From contig JAHBZL010000018.1 of the NCBI GenBank assembly GCA_019635485.1, positions 1 to 64,000 on the forward strand: DNA of 64,000 nt, written 5' to 3'. The notes under the pieces are model-generated. The model searched no databases. It saw only the letters and a list, made by a program, of their open reading frames with translations, and was not told where the DNA came from. The DNA is from Piscinibacter sp. (GTDB lineage Bacteria; Pseudomonadota; Gammaproteobacteria; Burkholderiales; Burkholderiaceae_C). Shown in pieces: positions 29,991 to 39,033 of this stretch (the stretch's first letter is position 1; every line of letters begins with the position of its first letter). The position numbers and the translations under genes were made by a program.

Positions 29991-30437
29991 TCAGCGGCTC
30001 AGCGCCTGCTTGACGGCGGCCGAAGCCTGCGCCATGTCCGCCTTGCCGGCGAGGCGTGACTTCACCGCGGCCATCACCTTGCCCATGTCGCCAGGGCCGG
30101 TGGCGCCGAGTTCGGTGACGATCGCCGCGACCTGCGCGGCCACCTCGTCGGCCGACAGCCGTTGTGGCAGGTAGCCTTCGAGCACCTTCAGCTCGGCGCT
30201 TTCCTTCTCGACCAGGTCGGTGCGGCCGGCCGCGGCGAACTGGGTGATCGAGTCCTTGCGCTGCTTGATCAGTTTGTCGACGATGCCGACGATGGCCACG
30301 TCGTCCAGCGTGATGCGCTCGTCGACTTCCTTCTGCTTCATCGCCGCCATCAGGCCGCGGATCGTCAGCAGGCGGGCGGCGTCCTTGGCACGCATCGCCG
30401 CCTTCATGTCGTCGGTGATCTGGTCTTTCAGGGTCAT
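29991..30437 (-). CDS. GatB/YqeY domain protein
   Basis: A 148-residue YqeY-like protein that shares its tail domain with the GatB subunit of tRNA amidotransferase. The family pattern is intact: MTLKDQITDDMKAAMRAKD at the start, ARLLTIRGLMAAMKQKEVDE next, and GDMGKVMAAVKSRLAGKADMAQASAAVKQAL at the end. It lies directly downstream of rpsU. The rpsU-yqeY order (often followed by dnaG) is widespread, but dnaG is absent here. Molecular function is not established. Confidence 0.93.
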   Translation of the reverse strand: MTLKDQITDDMKAAMRAKDAARLLTIRGLMAAMKQKEVDERITLDDVAIVGIVDKLIKQRKDSITQFAAAGRTDLVEKESAELKVLEGYLPQRLSADEVAAQVAAIVTELGATGPGDMGKVMAAVKSRLAGKADMAQASAAVKQALSR

Positions 30438-30465
30438 GGGACGGTCAGGCCTTCCACAAACAACG

Positions 30466-30493
30466 AAGCCCGCGCGGTTCGCCGTGCGGGCTT
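30466..30493 (-). terminator. Hairpin terminator or attenuator after rpsU
   Basis: Inverted repeat with arms AAGCCCGCGCGG and CCGTGCGGGCTT around TTCG (plus-strand reading), one imperfect pair. It starts 20 bases after the rpsU stop. On the minus-strand transcript the hairpin is followed by CGTTGTTTGT, only weakly U-rich. It may partly terminate or act as a processing site before yqeY. Confidence 0.7.
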
Positions 30494-30512
30494 CTGCGAG
30501 TCGGTCGCCGGC

Positions 30513-30725
30513 TCAGTACAGCTTCTTCGGCAACTGCATGCTGCGGACGCGCTTGAAATGGCGCTTGATGGCCGCGGCCTTCTTGCGCTTGCGTTCGGCA
30601 GTGGGCTTCTCGTAGAACTCGCGGGCACGCAGGTCGGTCAGCAGCCCGAGTTTCTCGATGGTGCGCTTGAAGCGGCGCAGTGCCACATCGAACGGCTCGT
30701 TTTCCTTGACGCGAATCGTAGTCAT
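30513..30725 (-). CDS. rpsU: 30S ribosomal protein S21
   Basis: A 70-residue basic protein, exactly S21 length. It starts [20 protein letters not shown] and ends with the Arg/Lys-rich [18 protein letters not shown]21 helps the small subunit engage the messenger's anti-Shine-Dalgarno region. A longer in-frame reading upstream is rejected because the family begins here. A promoter with TATAAT lies about 120 bases ahead, giving a long leader that may bind ribosomal or regulatory factors. Confidence 0.97.
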   Translation of the reverse strand: MTTIRVKENEPFDVALRRFKRTIEKLGLLTDLRAREFYEKPTAERKRKKAAAIKRHFKRVRSMQLPKKLY

Positions 30726-30845
30726 GTACAGAGGTTGGGGTTGAGATGCGCTCGGTGTTGCGTCGTGCGGCGACCAGGAGGGTCCGGAGTTCCTGGAGGC
30801 TGCGGGCGGCGCAATCGCGGCGCGGGTTTGCCGGCAAAGACGACG

Positions 30846-30873
30846 ATTATATGCCGGATTGAGCGTCGCGCAA
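30846..30873 (-). promoter_or_regulatory. Probable rpsU promoter
   Basis: On the minus strand TTGCGC (30873-30868) and TATAAT (30851-30846) are spaced by 16 bases. The -10 is perfect. It implies a 5' leader of about 115 bases before the rpsU ATG. The divergent side is the tail of the flavoprotein gene, so this promoter serves only rpsU-yqeY. Confidence 0.6.
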
Positions 30874-30908
30874 GCTTTGTCAGTGGGCACTCTCGCCCGG
30901 CCGCGCCG

Positions 30909-32108
30909 TCAAGGGGGCGGCAGGGCGTGGGCGCAGGCGGCGGCGCTGGCCCATGCCCACTGGAAGTTGTAACCGCCGAGCCAGCCGGTGACGTCGACGA
31001 CCTCGCCGATGAAGTGCAGGCCCGGCACGCGCCGGCTTTCCAGCGTCTGGGAACTCAGCTCCCGCGTGTCGACGCCGCCGGCGGTGACCTCGGCCTTGCG
31101 GTAGCCCTCGTCGCCATCGGGCGTGAGGGTCCAGGCCTGCAGCCCGGCGGCGAGCGAGCGCAGGTCCTGGTCGCGCAGCTCGGGCAGCAGGCGTGCGGCG
31201 CGTGCATCGCCGGCCAGCCACGTGTCGGCCAGGCGGCGCGGCAGCAGCGCGGCCAGTTCGGTGCCGAGCTGCCGCCGCGACGCCGCCTTGGTGCGCAGCA
31301 GTTCGGCCGCGAGGTCCCGGCCGGGTGCGAGGTCGATGCGCAGCGCCTGCCCGGGCCGCCAGTAGCTGGACGCCTGCAGCACCGCCGGGCCGCTCAGGCC
31401 GCGGTGGGTGAACAGCAAATCCTCACGGAAGCGGCCGCGGGCACGGCCGGCGCCGGTCTCGATGTCGACCTCGAGCGACAGCCCGGACAGCGCCGCGAAC
31501 GGCGCCCAGGCGGTCGCCTCGAAGGTCAGCGGCACCAGCGCCGGGTGCGTCTCGACGATCGCGTGGCCGAACTGGCGTGCGATCCGGTAGCCCCAGTCGC
31601 TCGCGCCGATCTTCGGGATCGAGAGCCCGCCGGTGGCGACGACGAGGCGGGCAGAGCGGACCGGGCCCGCGTCCGTGTCGAGCTCGAAGCCGGCCGCCGT
31701 GTGGCGCACGGCCTGTACCGCGCAGGGCTGGCGCCGCACGACGCCGCCGGCGTCGCACTCGCGCAGCAGCATCGTGATGATGTCCTCGGCCGACCGGTCG
31801 CAGAACAGCTGGCCCTTGTGCTTCTCGTGCCAGGCGATGCCGTGCCGCTGCACCAGCGCGATGAACTCGGCGCTCGGGTAGCGCGCCAGCGCCGAGCGGC
31901 AGAAGTGCGGGTTGGAGGAGAGGAAGTTCGCCGGCCCGGCGTCGCGGTTCGTGAAGTTGCAGCGGCCGCCGCCGGAGATGCGGATCTTCTCGGCGACGCG
32001 CGCCGAGTGGTCCAGCAGCAGCACCCGGGCACCGAGCTGGCCGGCGATGCCGGCGCAATGCAGGCCGGCGGCGCCGCCGCCGACGATCACTGCGTCGAAG
32101 GTCGTCAT
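30909..32108 (-). CDS. HI0933/BaiN-family FAD-dependent oxidoreductase
   Basis: A 399-residue flavoprotein with an N-terminal Rossmann FAD motif (VIVGGGAAGLHCAGIAGQLG, residues 7-26) and the family's ISGGGRCNFTNRDAG near residue 44. A helical insertion domain sits in the middle (about 190-335). The closing VTAGGVDTRELSS...GLHFIGEVVDVTGWLGGYN is also typical. Annotated relatives appear as NAD(P)/FAD-dependent oxidoreductase or aminoacetone oxidase-like; the true substrate is uncertain. It ends 40 bases from the ABC binding-protein gene, same strand. Confidence 0.9.
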   Translation of the reverse strand: MTTFDAVIVGGGAAGLHCAGIAGQLGARVLLLDHSARVAEKIRISGGGRCNFTNRDAGPANFLSSNPHFCRSALARYPSAEFIALVQRHGIAWHEKHKGQLFCDRSAEDIITMLLRECDAGGVVRRQPCAVQAVRHTAAGFELDTDAGPVRSARLVVATGGLSIPKIGASDWGYRIARQFGHAIVETHPALVPLTFEATAWAPFAALSGLSLEVDIETGAGRARGRFREDLLFTHRGLSGPAVLQASSYWRPGQALRIDLAPGRDLAAELLRTKAASRRQLGTELAALLPRRLADTWLAGDARAARLLPELRDQDLRSLAAGLQAWTLTPDGDEGYRKAEVTAGGVDTRELSSQTLESRRVPGLHFIGEVVDVTGWLGGYNFQWAWASAAACAHALPPP

Positions 32109-32148
32109 CGCGGCCCGCCCAGGGCGCGGCGGGCCCGGCGTCGGGGCT

Positions 32149-33300
32149 TCAGGGCTGGTACTTCCAGGCGCCGTTGACGATCTTCACCATCACGTAGGCA
32201 CGCTGGTCGAGGCCGAGGTGATCGGTGGGCGACATCGTGAAGATCCCGTGCGCGCCGGCCACGTCGCGCAGCTGCTCGAGCGCATCGCGCAGCGCGACGC
32301 GGAACTCGGGCGTGCCGGGCTTCGCCTTCTTCAGCGCAGCCGGGACCGCGGCCGTCATCAGCAGCCCGGCGTCCCACGCGTGGGCGCCGAAGGTCGAGAC
32401 CGAGCCCTTGCCGTGCGCGGCCTCGTAGGCCTGCACGTAGGCCTGGGCCGACTTGCGCACCGGGTGGCTTGCCGGCAGCTGGTCGGCCACCAGCACCGGG
32501 CCGGCGGGCAGGTAGGTGTCGTCGACGTCCTTTCCGCCGACGCGCAGGAAATCGGCGTTCGCGACGCCATGCGTCTGGTAGTACTTGCCGGTGTAGCCGC
32601 GCTCCTTGAGCGTCTTCTGCGGCAGCGCGGCCGGCGTGCCGGAGCCCGCGATCAGGATCGCGTCCGGCTTGGCGGCGATCAGCTTCAGCACCTGGCCGGT
32701 CACCGCGGTGTCGGTGCGCGCGTAGCGCTCGCTGGCGATGATCTGCAGGCCCTTCAGCGGCGCGACCTTGGAGAACTCGCCGAACCAGCCTTCGCCGTAG
32801 GCGTCGGCGAAGCCGATGAAGCCGACCGTCTTCACGCCGCTGGCCGCCATGTGGGTGGCGATCGCCAGCGACATCATGATGTCGTTCTGCGGTGTCTTGA
32901 ACACCCAGCGGCGCTTCGCGTCGACCGGCTCGACGATGCGCGCCGAGGCGGCCATCGAGATCATCGGCACCTGGTTCTCCGCCACCACGTCCAGCATGGC
33001 CAGCGAGTTCGGCGTGATCGTCGAGCCGAGCACGATGTCGACCTTGTCCTCGGTGATCAGCTTGCGCGTGTTGGCCACGGCCTTGGTCGTGTCCGAGCCG
33101 TCGTCCAGCACGATGTAGTTGACCTTCTGCCCGGCGATCGTCTTGGGCATCAGCTCGATGGTGTTCTTCTCCGGGATGCCGAGCGATGCCGCGGGGCCGG
33201 TGGCCGAGACGGTCACGCCGACCGTGATGTCGGCCAGCGCCGGGCCGGCCGCACCGAACAGGGCCAGCAGGGCCGGCAGCAGCGAGCGGGTGAACTTCAT
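32149..33300 (-). CDS. Liv-type ABC transporter substrate-binding protein linked to the paa cluster
   Basis: A 383-residue periplasmic binding protein of the LivK/branched-chain amino-acid family with a clear signal peptide (cut near PALA-DITVG). Type I periplasmic-binding motifs are present (DDGSDTTKAVANTRKLI, VDIVLGSTITPNSLA). Relatives near phenylacetate or benzoate genes bind aromatic acids, so a phenylacetate-like ligand is plausible but unproven. No permease or ATPase genes of the system are in the window. A PaaR-like palindrome lies 34-49 bases before the ATG; an AAGGAG ribosome site precedes the start. Confidence 0.9.
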   Translation of the reverse strand: MKFTRSLLPALLALFGAAGPALADITVGVTVSATGPAASLGIPEKNTIELMPKTIAGQKVNYIVLDDGSDTTKAVANTRKLITEDKVDIVLGSTITPNSLAMLDVVAENQVPMISMAASARIVEPVDAKRRWVFKTPQNDIMMSLAIATHMAASGVKTVGFIGFADAYGEGWFGEFSKVAPLKGLQIIASERYARTDTAVTGQVLKLIAAKPDAILIAGSGTPAALPQKTLKERGYTGKYYQTHGVANADFLRVGGKDVDDTYLPAGPVLVADQLPASHPVRKSAQAYVQAYEAAHGKGSVSTFGAHAWDAGLLMTAAVPAALKKAKPGTPEFRVALRDALEQLRDVAGAHGIFTMSPTDHLGLDQRAYVMVKIVNGAWKYQP

Positions 33301-33333
33301 GCGTTGTCTCCTTGTCGAGGGCGTGCCAAATTA

Positions 33334-33349
33334 TCGACTGATCGGTCGA
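33334..33349. promoter_or_regulatory. Second PaaR-like palindrome, before the ABC binding-protein gene
   Basis: Arms TCGACTGA and TCGGTCGA form an inverted repeat with one mismatch. The central 12 bases, GACTGATCGGTC, differ at one position from the centre of the palindrome in the paaG/paaY gap (GACCGATCGGTC). The site is in the 53-base gap between the TetR stop and the binding-protein ATG, so it could give this last gene its own phenylacetyl-CoA-responsive control. Confidence 0.7.
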
Positions 33350-33353
33350 CGAA

Positions 33354-33971
33354 TCACTTGCGGGCTTTCACCGAAGGCGGCCGCACCGCGCCGAGGCCGC
33401 CGAGGAACAGGTCGGCGACGATCGGGGCCATGTCGTCGTGGCTCAGCGTGCCCTGCGGGCGCAGCCACGTGAACATCCAGTTGATCATCCCGAACAGCAA
33501 CATCGTCAGCGGCTTGTCGAGCGCGGCCCGGGCCAGCTCGGGGCGCGCCTCGCCGATCGTCGCGGCGAATGCGGCCACCACCGCGCGCTCCTTGCGCAGC
33601 ACGCGCTGGCGATCGCGTGTCTCGAGGAACTTGACGTCCTGCGTCAGCACGCCGTGGTCGTGGCGGGCCTGCGCGTACTCGTGCACGAAGCGGCGGATCA
33701 GCTCGCGCAGCCGCTCGGCCGGCGCCAGCGCCAGCGCGTCCACCTCGCCGACCAGCGCCTCCAGGCGCGACACATGGCCTTCGGTGATCTCGCGCAGCAG
33801 CTCGTACTTGTCGCTGACGTAGTGGTACAGCAGCGGCTTGCTGATGCCGCACTCGCGCGCCAGGTCGCTCATCGAGGTGCCGGGGTAGCCCTGCGCGGCG
33901 AACAGGCGCGTCGCGGTGCGGACGATGGTCTCGCGGTTCAGGTCCCAGTCGGCCGATCTGCCGCGCGCCAT
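33354..33971 (-). CDS. paaR: TetR-family regulator of phenylacetate degradation (PaaR-like)
   Basis: A 205-residue regulator with the TetR helix-turn-helix (RETIVRTATRLFAAQGYPG, then TSMSDLARECGISKPLLYHYVSDKYELL). Betaproteobacterial PaaR repressors of this type release DNA on binding phenylacetyl-CoA. Location supports that role: it follows paaE with a one-base overlap (TGATG), and TetR-style palindromes flank the cluster at two promoters. The paaR name rests on this context, not on a database match. Confidence 0.85.
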   Translation of the reverse strand: MARGRSADWDLNRETIVRTATRLFAAQGYPGTSMSDLARECGISKPLLYHYVSDKYELLREITEGHVSRLEALVGEVDALALAPAERLRELIRRFVHEYAQARHDHGVLTQDVKFLETRDRQRVLRKERAVVAAFAATIGEARPELARAALDKPLTMLLFGMINWMFTWLRPQGTLSHDDMAPIVADLFLGGLGAVRPPSVKARK

Positions 33972-35035
33972 CAGCGTTGATCCAGCGTGATCGTCACGTG
34001 CGGCGTCAGGGGGTGCGACTGGCAGCACAGCACGAAGCCGGCCTCGACCTCGGCAGCGGTCAGCGCGAAGTTGCGGTCCATGCGCACCTGGCCGTCCAGC
34101 AGGCGGCCCTTGCACGTCGAGCAGACGCCGGCCTTGCAGGAGTAGGGCACGTCCAGCCCGCTGCGGCGTGCGGCATCGAGGATCGACGGGTCGCTGAGGC
34201 GGAACTCGAGTTCGCGCTCGAGCCCGTCGATCACCAGCGTGACCTGCGCGTGGTCGGCGTCGCGCGCCTCGACGTGGTGGGCCGAGGCGGCGTTGACGTC
34301 GCCGAAACGCTCGACATGGATGTGTGCGGCTCCCACGCCGGCGCCTTCGAGCGCGCCGACCGCCGCGTCGATCATGCCGGCCGGACCGCAGACGAAGGCC
34401 TCGTCGACCGTGCCCGCCGGCACCAGCATGCGCAGGAACGCGCGCAGGCGCGCCTCGTCGAGGCGGCCGTTGAAGAGCGGCGCGTCCTGCGCCTCGCGCG
34501 AGAACACGAAGTGCAGCGCGACGCGGGTCAGGTAGCGATCCTTGAGGGCCTCGAGCTCCTCGCGCAGCATGGTGGAAGCGAGCCGGCGGTTGCCGTAGAT
34601 CAGCGTGACACGCGTGTGCGGCTCGCGTGCCAGCAGCGTCCGCATCAGCGAGAGCATCGGCGTGATGCCGCTGCCGGCCGCGATCAGCAGCACGTGCCGG
34701 TGCGCATGTGGCTCGATCGGCACGCTGAAGCGGCCCTGCGGCGGCAGCACCTGCAGCACGTGGCCGGGCTGCAGCGCCTTGGCGGCCCAGCCGGAAAACA
34801 CGCCGCCGGGCAGCAGCCGGATGCCGATGCGCAGGTCGCCGTCGTCGACGCCGCTGCAGATCGAGTAGGAGCGGCGAACGTCCTCGTCGCCGATCTGCGT
34901 GCGCAGCGTCAGGTACTGGCCGTGCGTGAAGGCGAAGGTGTCGCGCAGGTCCGCCGGCACGTCGAAGCCGACGATCAGCGCGTCGGCGTCGTGCGCGACG
35001 CTGGCCACCGGCAAGGAATGGAACTGCAGGCTCAT
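33971..35035 (-). CDS. paaE: Phenylacetyl-CoA 1,2-epoxidase reductase subunit PaaE
   Basis: A 354-residue electron-transfer protein of the PaaABCE monooxygenase that epoxidises phenylacetyl-CoA. An FAD domain (RRSYSICSGV near residue 58) is followed by an NADPH domain (AAGSGITPMLSLMRTLL, VCGPAGMID). A C-terminal plant-type [2Fe-2S] ferredoxin domain has CKAGVCSTC and a final Cys in FVLCCQSHP. Start ATG 35035 (MSLQFHSLPV). paaD ends 19 bases upstream, and the regulator follows with an overlapping start. Confidence 0.96.
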   Translation of the reverse strand: MSLQFHSLPVASVAHDADALIVGFDVPADLRDTFAFTHGQYLTLRTQIGDEDVRRSYSICSGVDDGDLRIGIRLLPGGVFSGWAAKALQPGHVLQVLPPQGRFSVPIEPHAHRHVLLIAAGSGITPMLSLMRTLLAREPHTRVTLIYGNRRLASTMLREELEALKDRYLTRVALHFVFSREAQDAPLFNGRLDEARLRAFLRMLVPAGTVDEAFVCGPAGMIDAAVGALEGAGVGAAHIHVERFGDVNAASAHHVEARDADHAQVTLVIDGLERELEFRLSDPSILDAARRSGLDVPYSCKAGVCSTCKGRLLDGQVRMDRNFALTAAEVEAGFVLCCQSHPLTPHVTITLDQR

Positions 35036-35054
35036 GACGGGCGTCCGGGTCGGG

Positions 35055-35540
35055 TCAGATCGGCTTGAAGAGCTCGAAGGGCTCGAGGCAGGCGGTGCAG
35101 CGGTACAGCGCCTTGCACGCCGTGGCGCCGAACGCGGACAGCTGGCGCGTCTCCAGGCTGCCGCAGCGCGGGCAGGCGACACCGCGCGGGCGGAACTGCA
35201 GCGGCTGCGTGTCGCCCGCGCGGTGGTGCGGCGGCGCGATGCCGTAGCGGCGCAGCTTCTCGGCCGCCTCGGCGCCGATCCAGTCGGTGGTCCAGGGCGG
35301 GTCCAGGCGCGTGTGCACCTGCACGTCGCGCGCGCCGGCCTGGCGCAGCGCGTCGACCACGGCCGCCTCGATCACCTCGGTGGCCGGGCAGCCGGAGTAG
35401 GTCGGCGTCAGCGTGACGGCGACGCGGCCGCCGGCCTCGACGGACAGCTCGCGCACGATGCCGAGGTCGACCACCGAGAGCGCCGGCACCTCCGGGTCGG
35501 GCACGGCGGCGAGCGCGTCCCAGGCCGCCGCCTCGTTCAC
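35055..35540 (-). CDS. paaD: Phenylacetate pathway iron-sulfur assembly protein PaaD
   Basis: A 161-residue protein with an N-terminal MIP18/DUF59 fold (VPDPEVPALSVVDLGIVREL, then LTPTYSGCPATEVIE) and a C-terminal zinc-ribbon-like part (CPRCGS ... CTACLEPF). PaaD is needed for epoxidase activity, probably for maturing the PaaE iron-sulfur cluster. The GTG at 35540 overlaps the paaC stop as GTGA; an adjacent GTG codon (35543) is an alternative. Neighbours are paaC and paaE. Confidence 0.94.
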   Translation of the reverse strand: MNEAAAWDALAAVPDPEVPALSVVDLGIVRELSVEAGGRVAVTLTPTYSGCPATEVIEAAVVDALRQAGARDVQVHTRLDPPWTTDWIGAEAAEKLRRYGIAPPHHRAGDTQPLQFRPRGVACPRCGSLETRQLSAFGATACKALYRCTACLEPFELFKPI

Positions 35541-36367
35541 CACACCGCCCCGGGGAAGGCGCGCGGCAGCGACTGCATCTCGGCCAGCAGGTAACCCATG
35601 TGCTCGCTGTGCACGCCGCGCTTGCCGGTGGAGCGGAACGGCGTCGCCGCGGCCGGCGACAGCGTGGCCTCGGCGAGCACCGGGTCGATGGCGGCGCGCC
35701 AGCCGTCCTGCAGGCGGCTCCATGCCGGTCCCAGCCCGGACGCCTGGGCCGCGCGGTCGACCTCGTCGTCCTCGAACCACTCGGCGGTGTAGGGCCACAG
35801 GAGCAGCAGCGCCTCCTGCATGCGCCGGTGGGACTCGTCGCTGCCGTCGCCCAGCCGCACGACCCAGTCGGCGCTGTGCTGGCGGTGGTAGCGCACCTCC
35901 TTCAGGCTCTTCGCGGCGATGGCGGCCAGCTGCGCATCCGACGAGTCCGCGAGCGCCTCGCACAGCACCTGCATGAACGCGGACCAGAGGAAGCTGCGCA
36001 GCACCGTGCGCGCGAAGTCGCCGCGCGGCAGTTCGAGCAGGGTCGGGTTGCGGTACTCGCGCTCGGTGCGCAGGAAGGCCAGCGCGTCCTCGTCGCGGCC
36101 GCGGCCTTCGCGCTGGCCGGCCAGCGTCAGCAGCGCACGCGCCTGGCCGATGTGGTCGAGCGCGATGTTGGTCAGCGCGATGTCCTCCTCGAGCACCGGC
36201 GCGTGGCCGCACCACTCGGCCAGGCGCTGGCCGTGGATCAGGCAGGCATCGGCGAGTCGAAGGACGTACTCGACCTGCGGCGTCATGACCGGCCGGCCCG
36301 GCTGCTCCGAAGGGTCGGGCACGCCCCCGCGCGGGGCAGCGAACGAAGTGAGCGTGGAGGTCGACAT
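35537..36367 (-). CDS. paaC: Phenylacetyl-CoA 1,2-epoxidase structural subunit PaaC
   Basis: A ferritin-like helical subunit that pairs with PaaA but has no functional diiron site in known complexes. Motifs include GQRLAEWCGHAPVLEEDIAL near the start of the conserved part, ALDHIGQARALL and SLKEVRYHRQHSADW. From ATG 36367 it is 276 residues. The family-sized start is MTPQVEYVL at 36286 (249 residues). The 27 extra residues contain a GC palindrome and lack conservation that I can recognise, so the true start is uncertain. It begins two bases after the paaB stop. Confidence 0.93.
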   Translation of the reverse strand: MSTSTLTSFAAPRGGVPDPSEQPGRPVMTPQVEYVLRLADACLIHGQRLAEWCGHAPVLEEDIALTNIALDHIGQARALLTLAGQREGRGRDEDALAFLRTEREYRNPTLLELPRGDFARTVLRSFLWSAFMQVLCEALADSSDAQLAAIAAKSLKEVRYHRQHSADWVVRLGDGSDESHRRMQEALLLLWPYTAEWFEDDEVDRAAQASGLGPAWSRLQDGWRAAIDPVLAEATLSPAAATPFRSTGKRGVHSEHMGYLLAEMQSLPRAFPGAVW

Positions 36368-36369
36368 GA

Positions 36370-36657
36370 TCACATGTGGTCCACGTCGGCCGGCAGCTTG
36401 TAGAAGGTCGGGTGGCGGTACACCTTGTCCTCGGCCGGCTCGAAGAACATGTCGCGCGTGTCGGGATCGGAGGCGACGATCTGCTCGGAGCGCACGACCC
36501 AGATGCTGGCGCCTTCCTGGCGCCGCGTGTAGACGTCGCGCGCGAGCTGGATCGCCATCGCCGCGTCGCTCGCGTGCAGGCTGCCACAGTGCTTGTGGTC
36601 CAGCCCGCTCTTGCTGCGCACGAACACTTCCCACAGGGGCCATTGGTTGCCGCTCAT
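36370..36657 (-). CDS. paaB: Phenylacetyl-CoA 1,2-epoxidase subunit PaaB
   Basis: A 95-residue small subunit that bridges PaaAC heterodimers. The sequence has the conserved PLWEVFVRSKSGLDHKHCGSLHA near residue 7 and ending DPDTRDMFFEPAEDKVYRHPTFYKLP. Length fits the family. The ATG is one base after the paaA stop (TGAGATG), so it is almost surely translationally coupled. It is followed two bases later by the long form of paaC. Confidence 0.96.
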   Translation of the reverse strand: MSGNQWPLWEVFVRSKSGLDHKHCGSLHASDAAMAIQLARDVYTRRQEGASIWVVRSEQIVASDPDTRDMFFEPAEDKVYRHPTFYKLPADVDHM

Positions 36658-36658
36658 C

Positions 36659-37663
36659 TCACGCCACCTTGTCCTTCAGTTGCCGCTTGCGCTCGTGGGC
36701 CAGGGCGGCCTCGCGCACCCAGGCGCCGTCGTCCCAGGCCTGCACCCGGGCCGCGAGGCGCTCGCGGTTGCACGGCCCGTGGCCGTTGACCACGTTCCAG
36801 AACTCGGTCCAGTCGATCGGGCCGAAGTCGTACGACTGGCGCTGCGGGTTCCACTGCAGCGCCGGGTCCGGCAGCGTCACGCCCAGCACCTTGGCCTGCT
36901 CCGCGGTCGCGTCGACGAACTTCTGGCGCAGGTCGTCGTTGCTGATGCGCTTGATGCCCCAGCGCATCGACTGCGTGCTGTGTGTCGATTCCGAGTCGGG
37001 CGGGCCGAACATCATCAGGCTCGGCCACCACCAGCGGTTCACCGCGTCCTGCACCATCGCACGCTGCTCGGGCGTGCCCCGGCTCATCATCACGTGCAGG
37101 GCATCGAAGCCCTGGCGCTGATGGAACGATTCCTCCTTGCACACCCGCACCATCGCCCGCGCGTACGGCCCGTAGGAGCAGCGGCACAGCGGCACCTGGT
37201 TCATGATCGCCGCGCCGTCCACCAGCCAGCCGATCACGCCGACGTCGGCCCAGCTGAGCGTCGGGTAGTTGAAGATCGAGCTGTACTTGGCGCGGCCGCT
37301 GTGCAGCGCCTCGAGCAGTTCGTCGCGCGACACGCCCAGCGTCTCGGCCGCGGCGTACAGGTACAGGCCGTGGCCGCCTTCGTCCTGCACCTTGGCGAGC
37401 AGGATCGCCTTGCGCTTGAGCGTCGGCGCGCGCGTGATCCAGTTGCCCTCGGGCAGCATGCCGACGATCTCGGAGTGCGCATGCTGGCTGATCTGCCGCA
37501 CCAGCGTCCTGCGGTAGTGTTCGGGCATCCAGTCCTTGGCCTCGATGAACTCGCCGGCGTCGATGCGGGCCTCGAAGGCCGCCTCGCGGGCCTGTTCCTC
37601 GGGGGTCTTGACCGCCTGGACCTTGGCCTCCTTGGCCATCGTGTCCATCGCTTGCGTGTACAT
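36659..37663 (-). CDS. paaA: Phenylacetyl-CoA 1,2-epoxidase catalytic subunit PaaA
   Basis: A 334-residue ferritin-like oxygenase subunit that carries the diiron centre and adds oxygen across the ring of phenylacetyl-CoA. Iron-ligand motifs are [13 protein letters not shown] near residue 95 and [14 protein letters not shown] near 180. The start is ATG 37663 with TAGGAG upstream; longer in-frame readings to the left of it are shadows of paaK. It lies eight bases after paaK and couples to paaB. Confidence 0.97.
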   Translation of the reverse strand: MYTQAMDTMAKEAKVQAVKTPEEQAREAAFEARIDAGEFIEAKDWMPEHYRRTLVRQISQHAHSEIVGMLPEGNWITRAPTLKRKAILLAKVQDEGGHGLYLYAAAETLGVSRDELLEALHSGRAKYSSIFNYPTLSWADVGVIGWLVDGAAIMNQVPLCRCSYGPYARAMVRVCKEESFHQRQGFDALHVMMSRGTPEQRAMVQDAVNRWWWPSLMMFGPPDSESTHSTQSMRWGIKRISNDDLRQKFVDATAEQAKVLGVTLPDPALQWNPQRQSYDFGPIDWTEFWNVVNGHGPCNRERLAARVQAWDDGAWVREAALAHERKRQLKDKVA

Positions 37664-37671
37664 GGTTGCTC

Positions 37672-38991
37672 CTAGGCCTTCGGTCGCTTGTCCACGACGC
37701 GGCGCGCCTTGCCGACCAGCGTGCGCTCGATCGAATCGGGCAGCCCGACCTCGACCTCGGCGCTCACGCCGACCATCGTCTTGATGCGCTGCTGCAGCCA
37801 TTCGCCGATCTCGCGGCGCGCGCCGGTGTCGTCCGCGCCGGCGTCGGGGCGGACCTCGCAACGCACGGTGATCTGGTCCAGCAGGCCGTTGCGTGTCACG
37901 ACCAGCTGGTACTGCCCGGTCAGCTTCGCGTGCTGCAGGATCAGTTCCTCGATCTGGGTCGGGAACACGTTCACGCCGCGGATGATCAGCATGTCGTCGC
38001 TGCGGCCGACGATCTTTCCCATGCGGCGCATGCTGCGCGCGGTCGGCGGCAGCAGCCGGGTCAGGTCGCGCGTGCGGTAGCGGATCACCGGCAGCGCCTC
38101 CTTGCTCAGCGTGGTGAACACCAGTTCGCCCTCGGCGCCGTCGGGCAGCACCGCACCGGTCTCGGGATCGATGATCTCGGGGTAGAAGTGGTCCTCCCAG
38201 ATCACCGGGCCGTCCTTGGCCTCGATGCACTCATTGGCCACGCCCGGGCCCATCACCTCGGACAGCCCGTAGATGTCGACCGCGTCGATGCCGGCGCTGG
38301 TCTCGATGTCGCGCCGCATCGCCTCGGTCCAGGGTTCGGCGCCGAAGATGCCGACCTGGACCGACATCTCGCGCGGATCCATGCCCTGGCGCCGGAACTC
38401 CTCGACGATCACCTGCATGTAGCTGGGCGTGACCATGATGATGTCGGGCCGGAAGTCGACGATCAGCTGCACCTGCTTCTCGGTCTGCCCGCCGGACATC
38501 GGGATCACCGTGCAGCCGAGCCTCTCCGCGCCGTAGTGCGCACCGAGCCCGCCGGTGAAGAGGCCGTAGCCGTAGGCGACGTGCACGATGTCGCCCGCGC
38601 GCCCGCCCGAGGCGCGGATCGAGCGCGCCATCAGGCCCGCCCAGCGGTCGATGTCGCCCTGGGTGTAGCCGACGACCGTGGGCTTGCCCGTCGTGCCGGA
38701 CGAGGCGTGCACGCGCACCACCTGCTCGCGCGGCACGGCGAACATGCCGAACGGGTAGTTCGCGCGCAGCTCCTGCTTGCTCGTGAACGGGAACTTCGCG
38801 AGGTCGGCCAGCGACCGCAGGTCCGATGGGTGCACGCCCTTCGCGTCGAACGCCTGCCGGTAGTGCGTCACGTGCTCGTACGCGTGGCGCAGCGACCACT
38901 GCAGGCGCTGCAGCTGCAAGGCCTGGAGCTCGTCGCGGCTGGCGGTCTCGATCGGCTCGAGGTCGCCGGGAGCGGGTTGTCTGACGGGCAT
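37672..38991 (-). CDS. paaK: Phenylacetate-CoA ligase
   Basis: A 439-residue adenylate-forming enzyme that activates phenylacetate to phenylacetyl-CoA, the entry step. AMP-binding motif [17 protein letters not shown] is near residue 97; [18 protein letters not shown] is near 240. The C-terminal hinge/lysine region ends [18 protein letters not shown]. It follows paaI by 42 bases and precedes paaA by eight. Length and motifs are standard for the cytosolic aerobic enzyme. Confidence 0.97.
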   Translation of the reverse strand: MPVRQPAPGDLEPIETASRDELQALQLQRLQWSLRHAYEHVTHYRQAFDAKGVHPSDLRSLADLAKFPFTSKQELRANYPFGMFAVPREQVVRVHASSGTTGKPTVVGYTQGDIDRWAGLMARSIRASGGRAGDIVHVAYGYGLFTGGLGAHYGAERLGCTVIPMSGGQTEKQVQLIVDFRPDIIMVTPSYMQVIVEEFRRQGMDPREMSVQVGIFGAEPWTEAMRRDIETSAGIDAVDIYGLSEVMGPGVANECIEAKDGPVIWEDHFYPEIIDPETGAVLPDGAEGELVFTTLSKEALPVIRYRTRDLTRLLPPTARSMRRMGKIVGRSDDMLIIRGVNVFPTQIEELILQHAKLTGQYQLVVTRNGLLDQITVRCEVRPDAGADDTGARREIGEWLQQRIKTMVGVSAEVEVGLPDSIERTLVGKARRVVDKRPKA

Positions 38992-39033
38992 GGTGTTCTC
39001 CGCGCGCGGGCCGGGGCGGTCAGGTCGGTGCCA

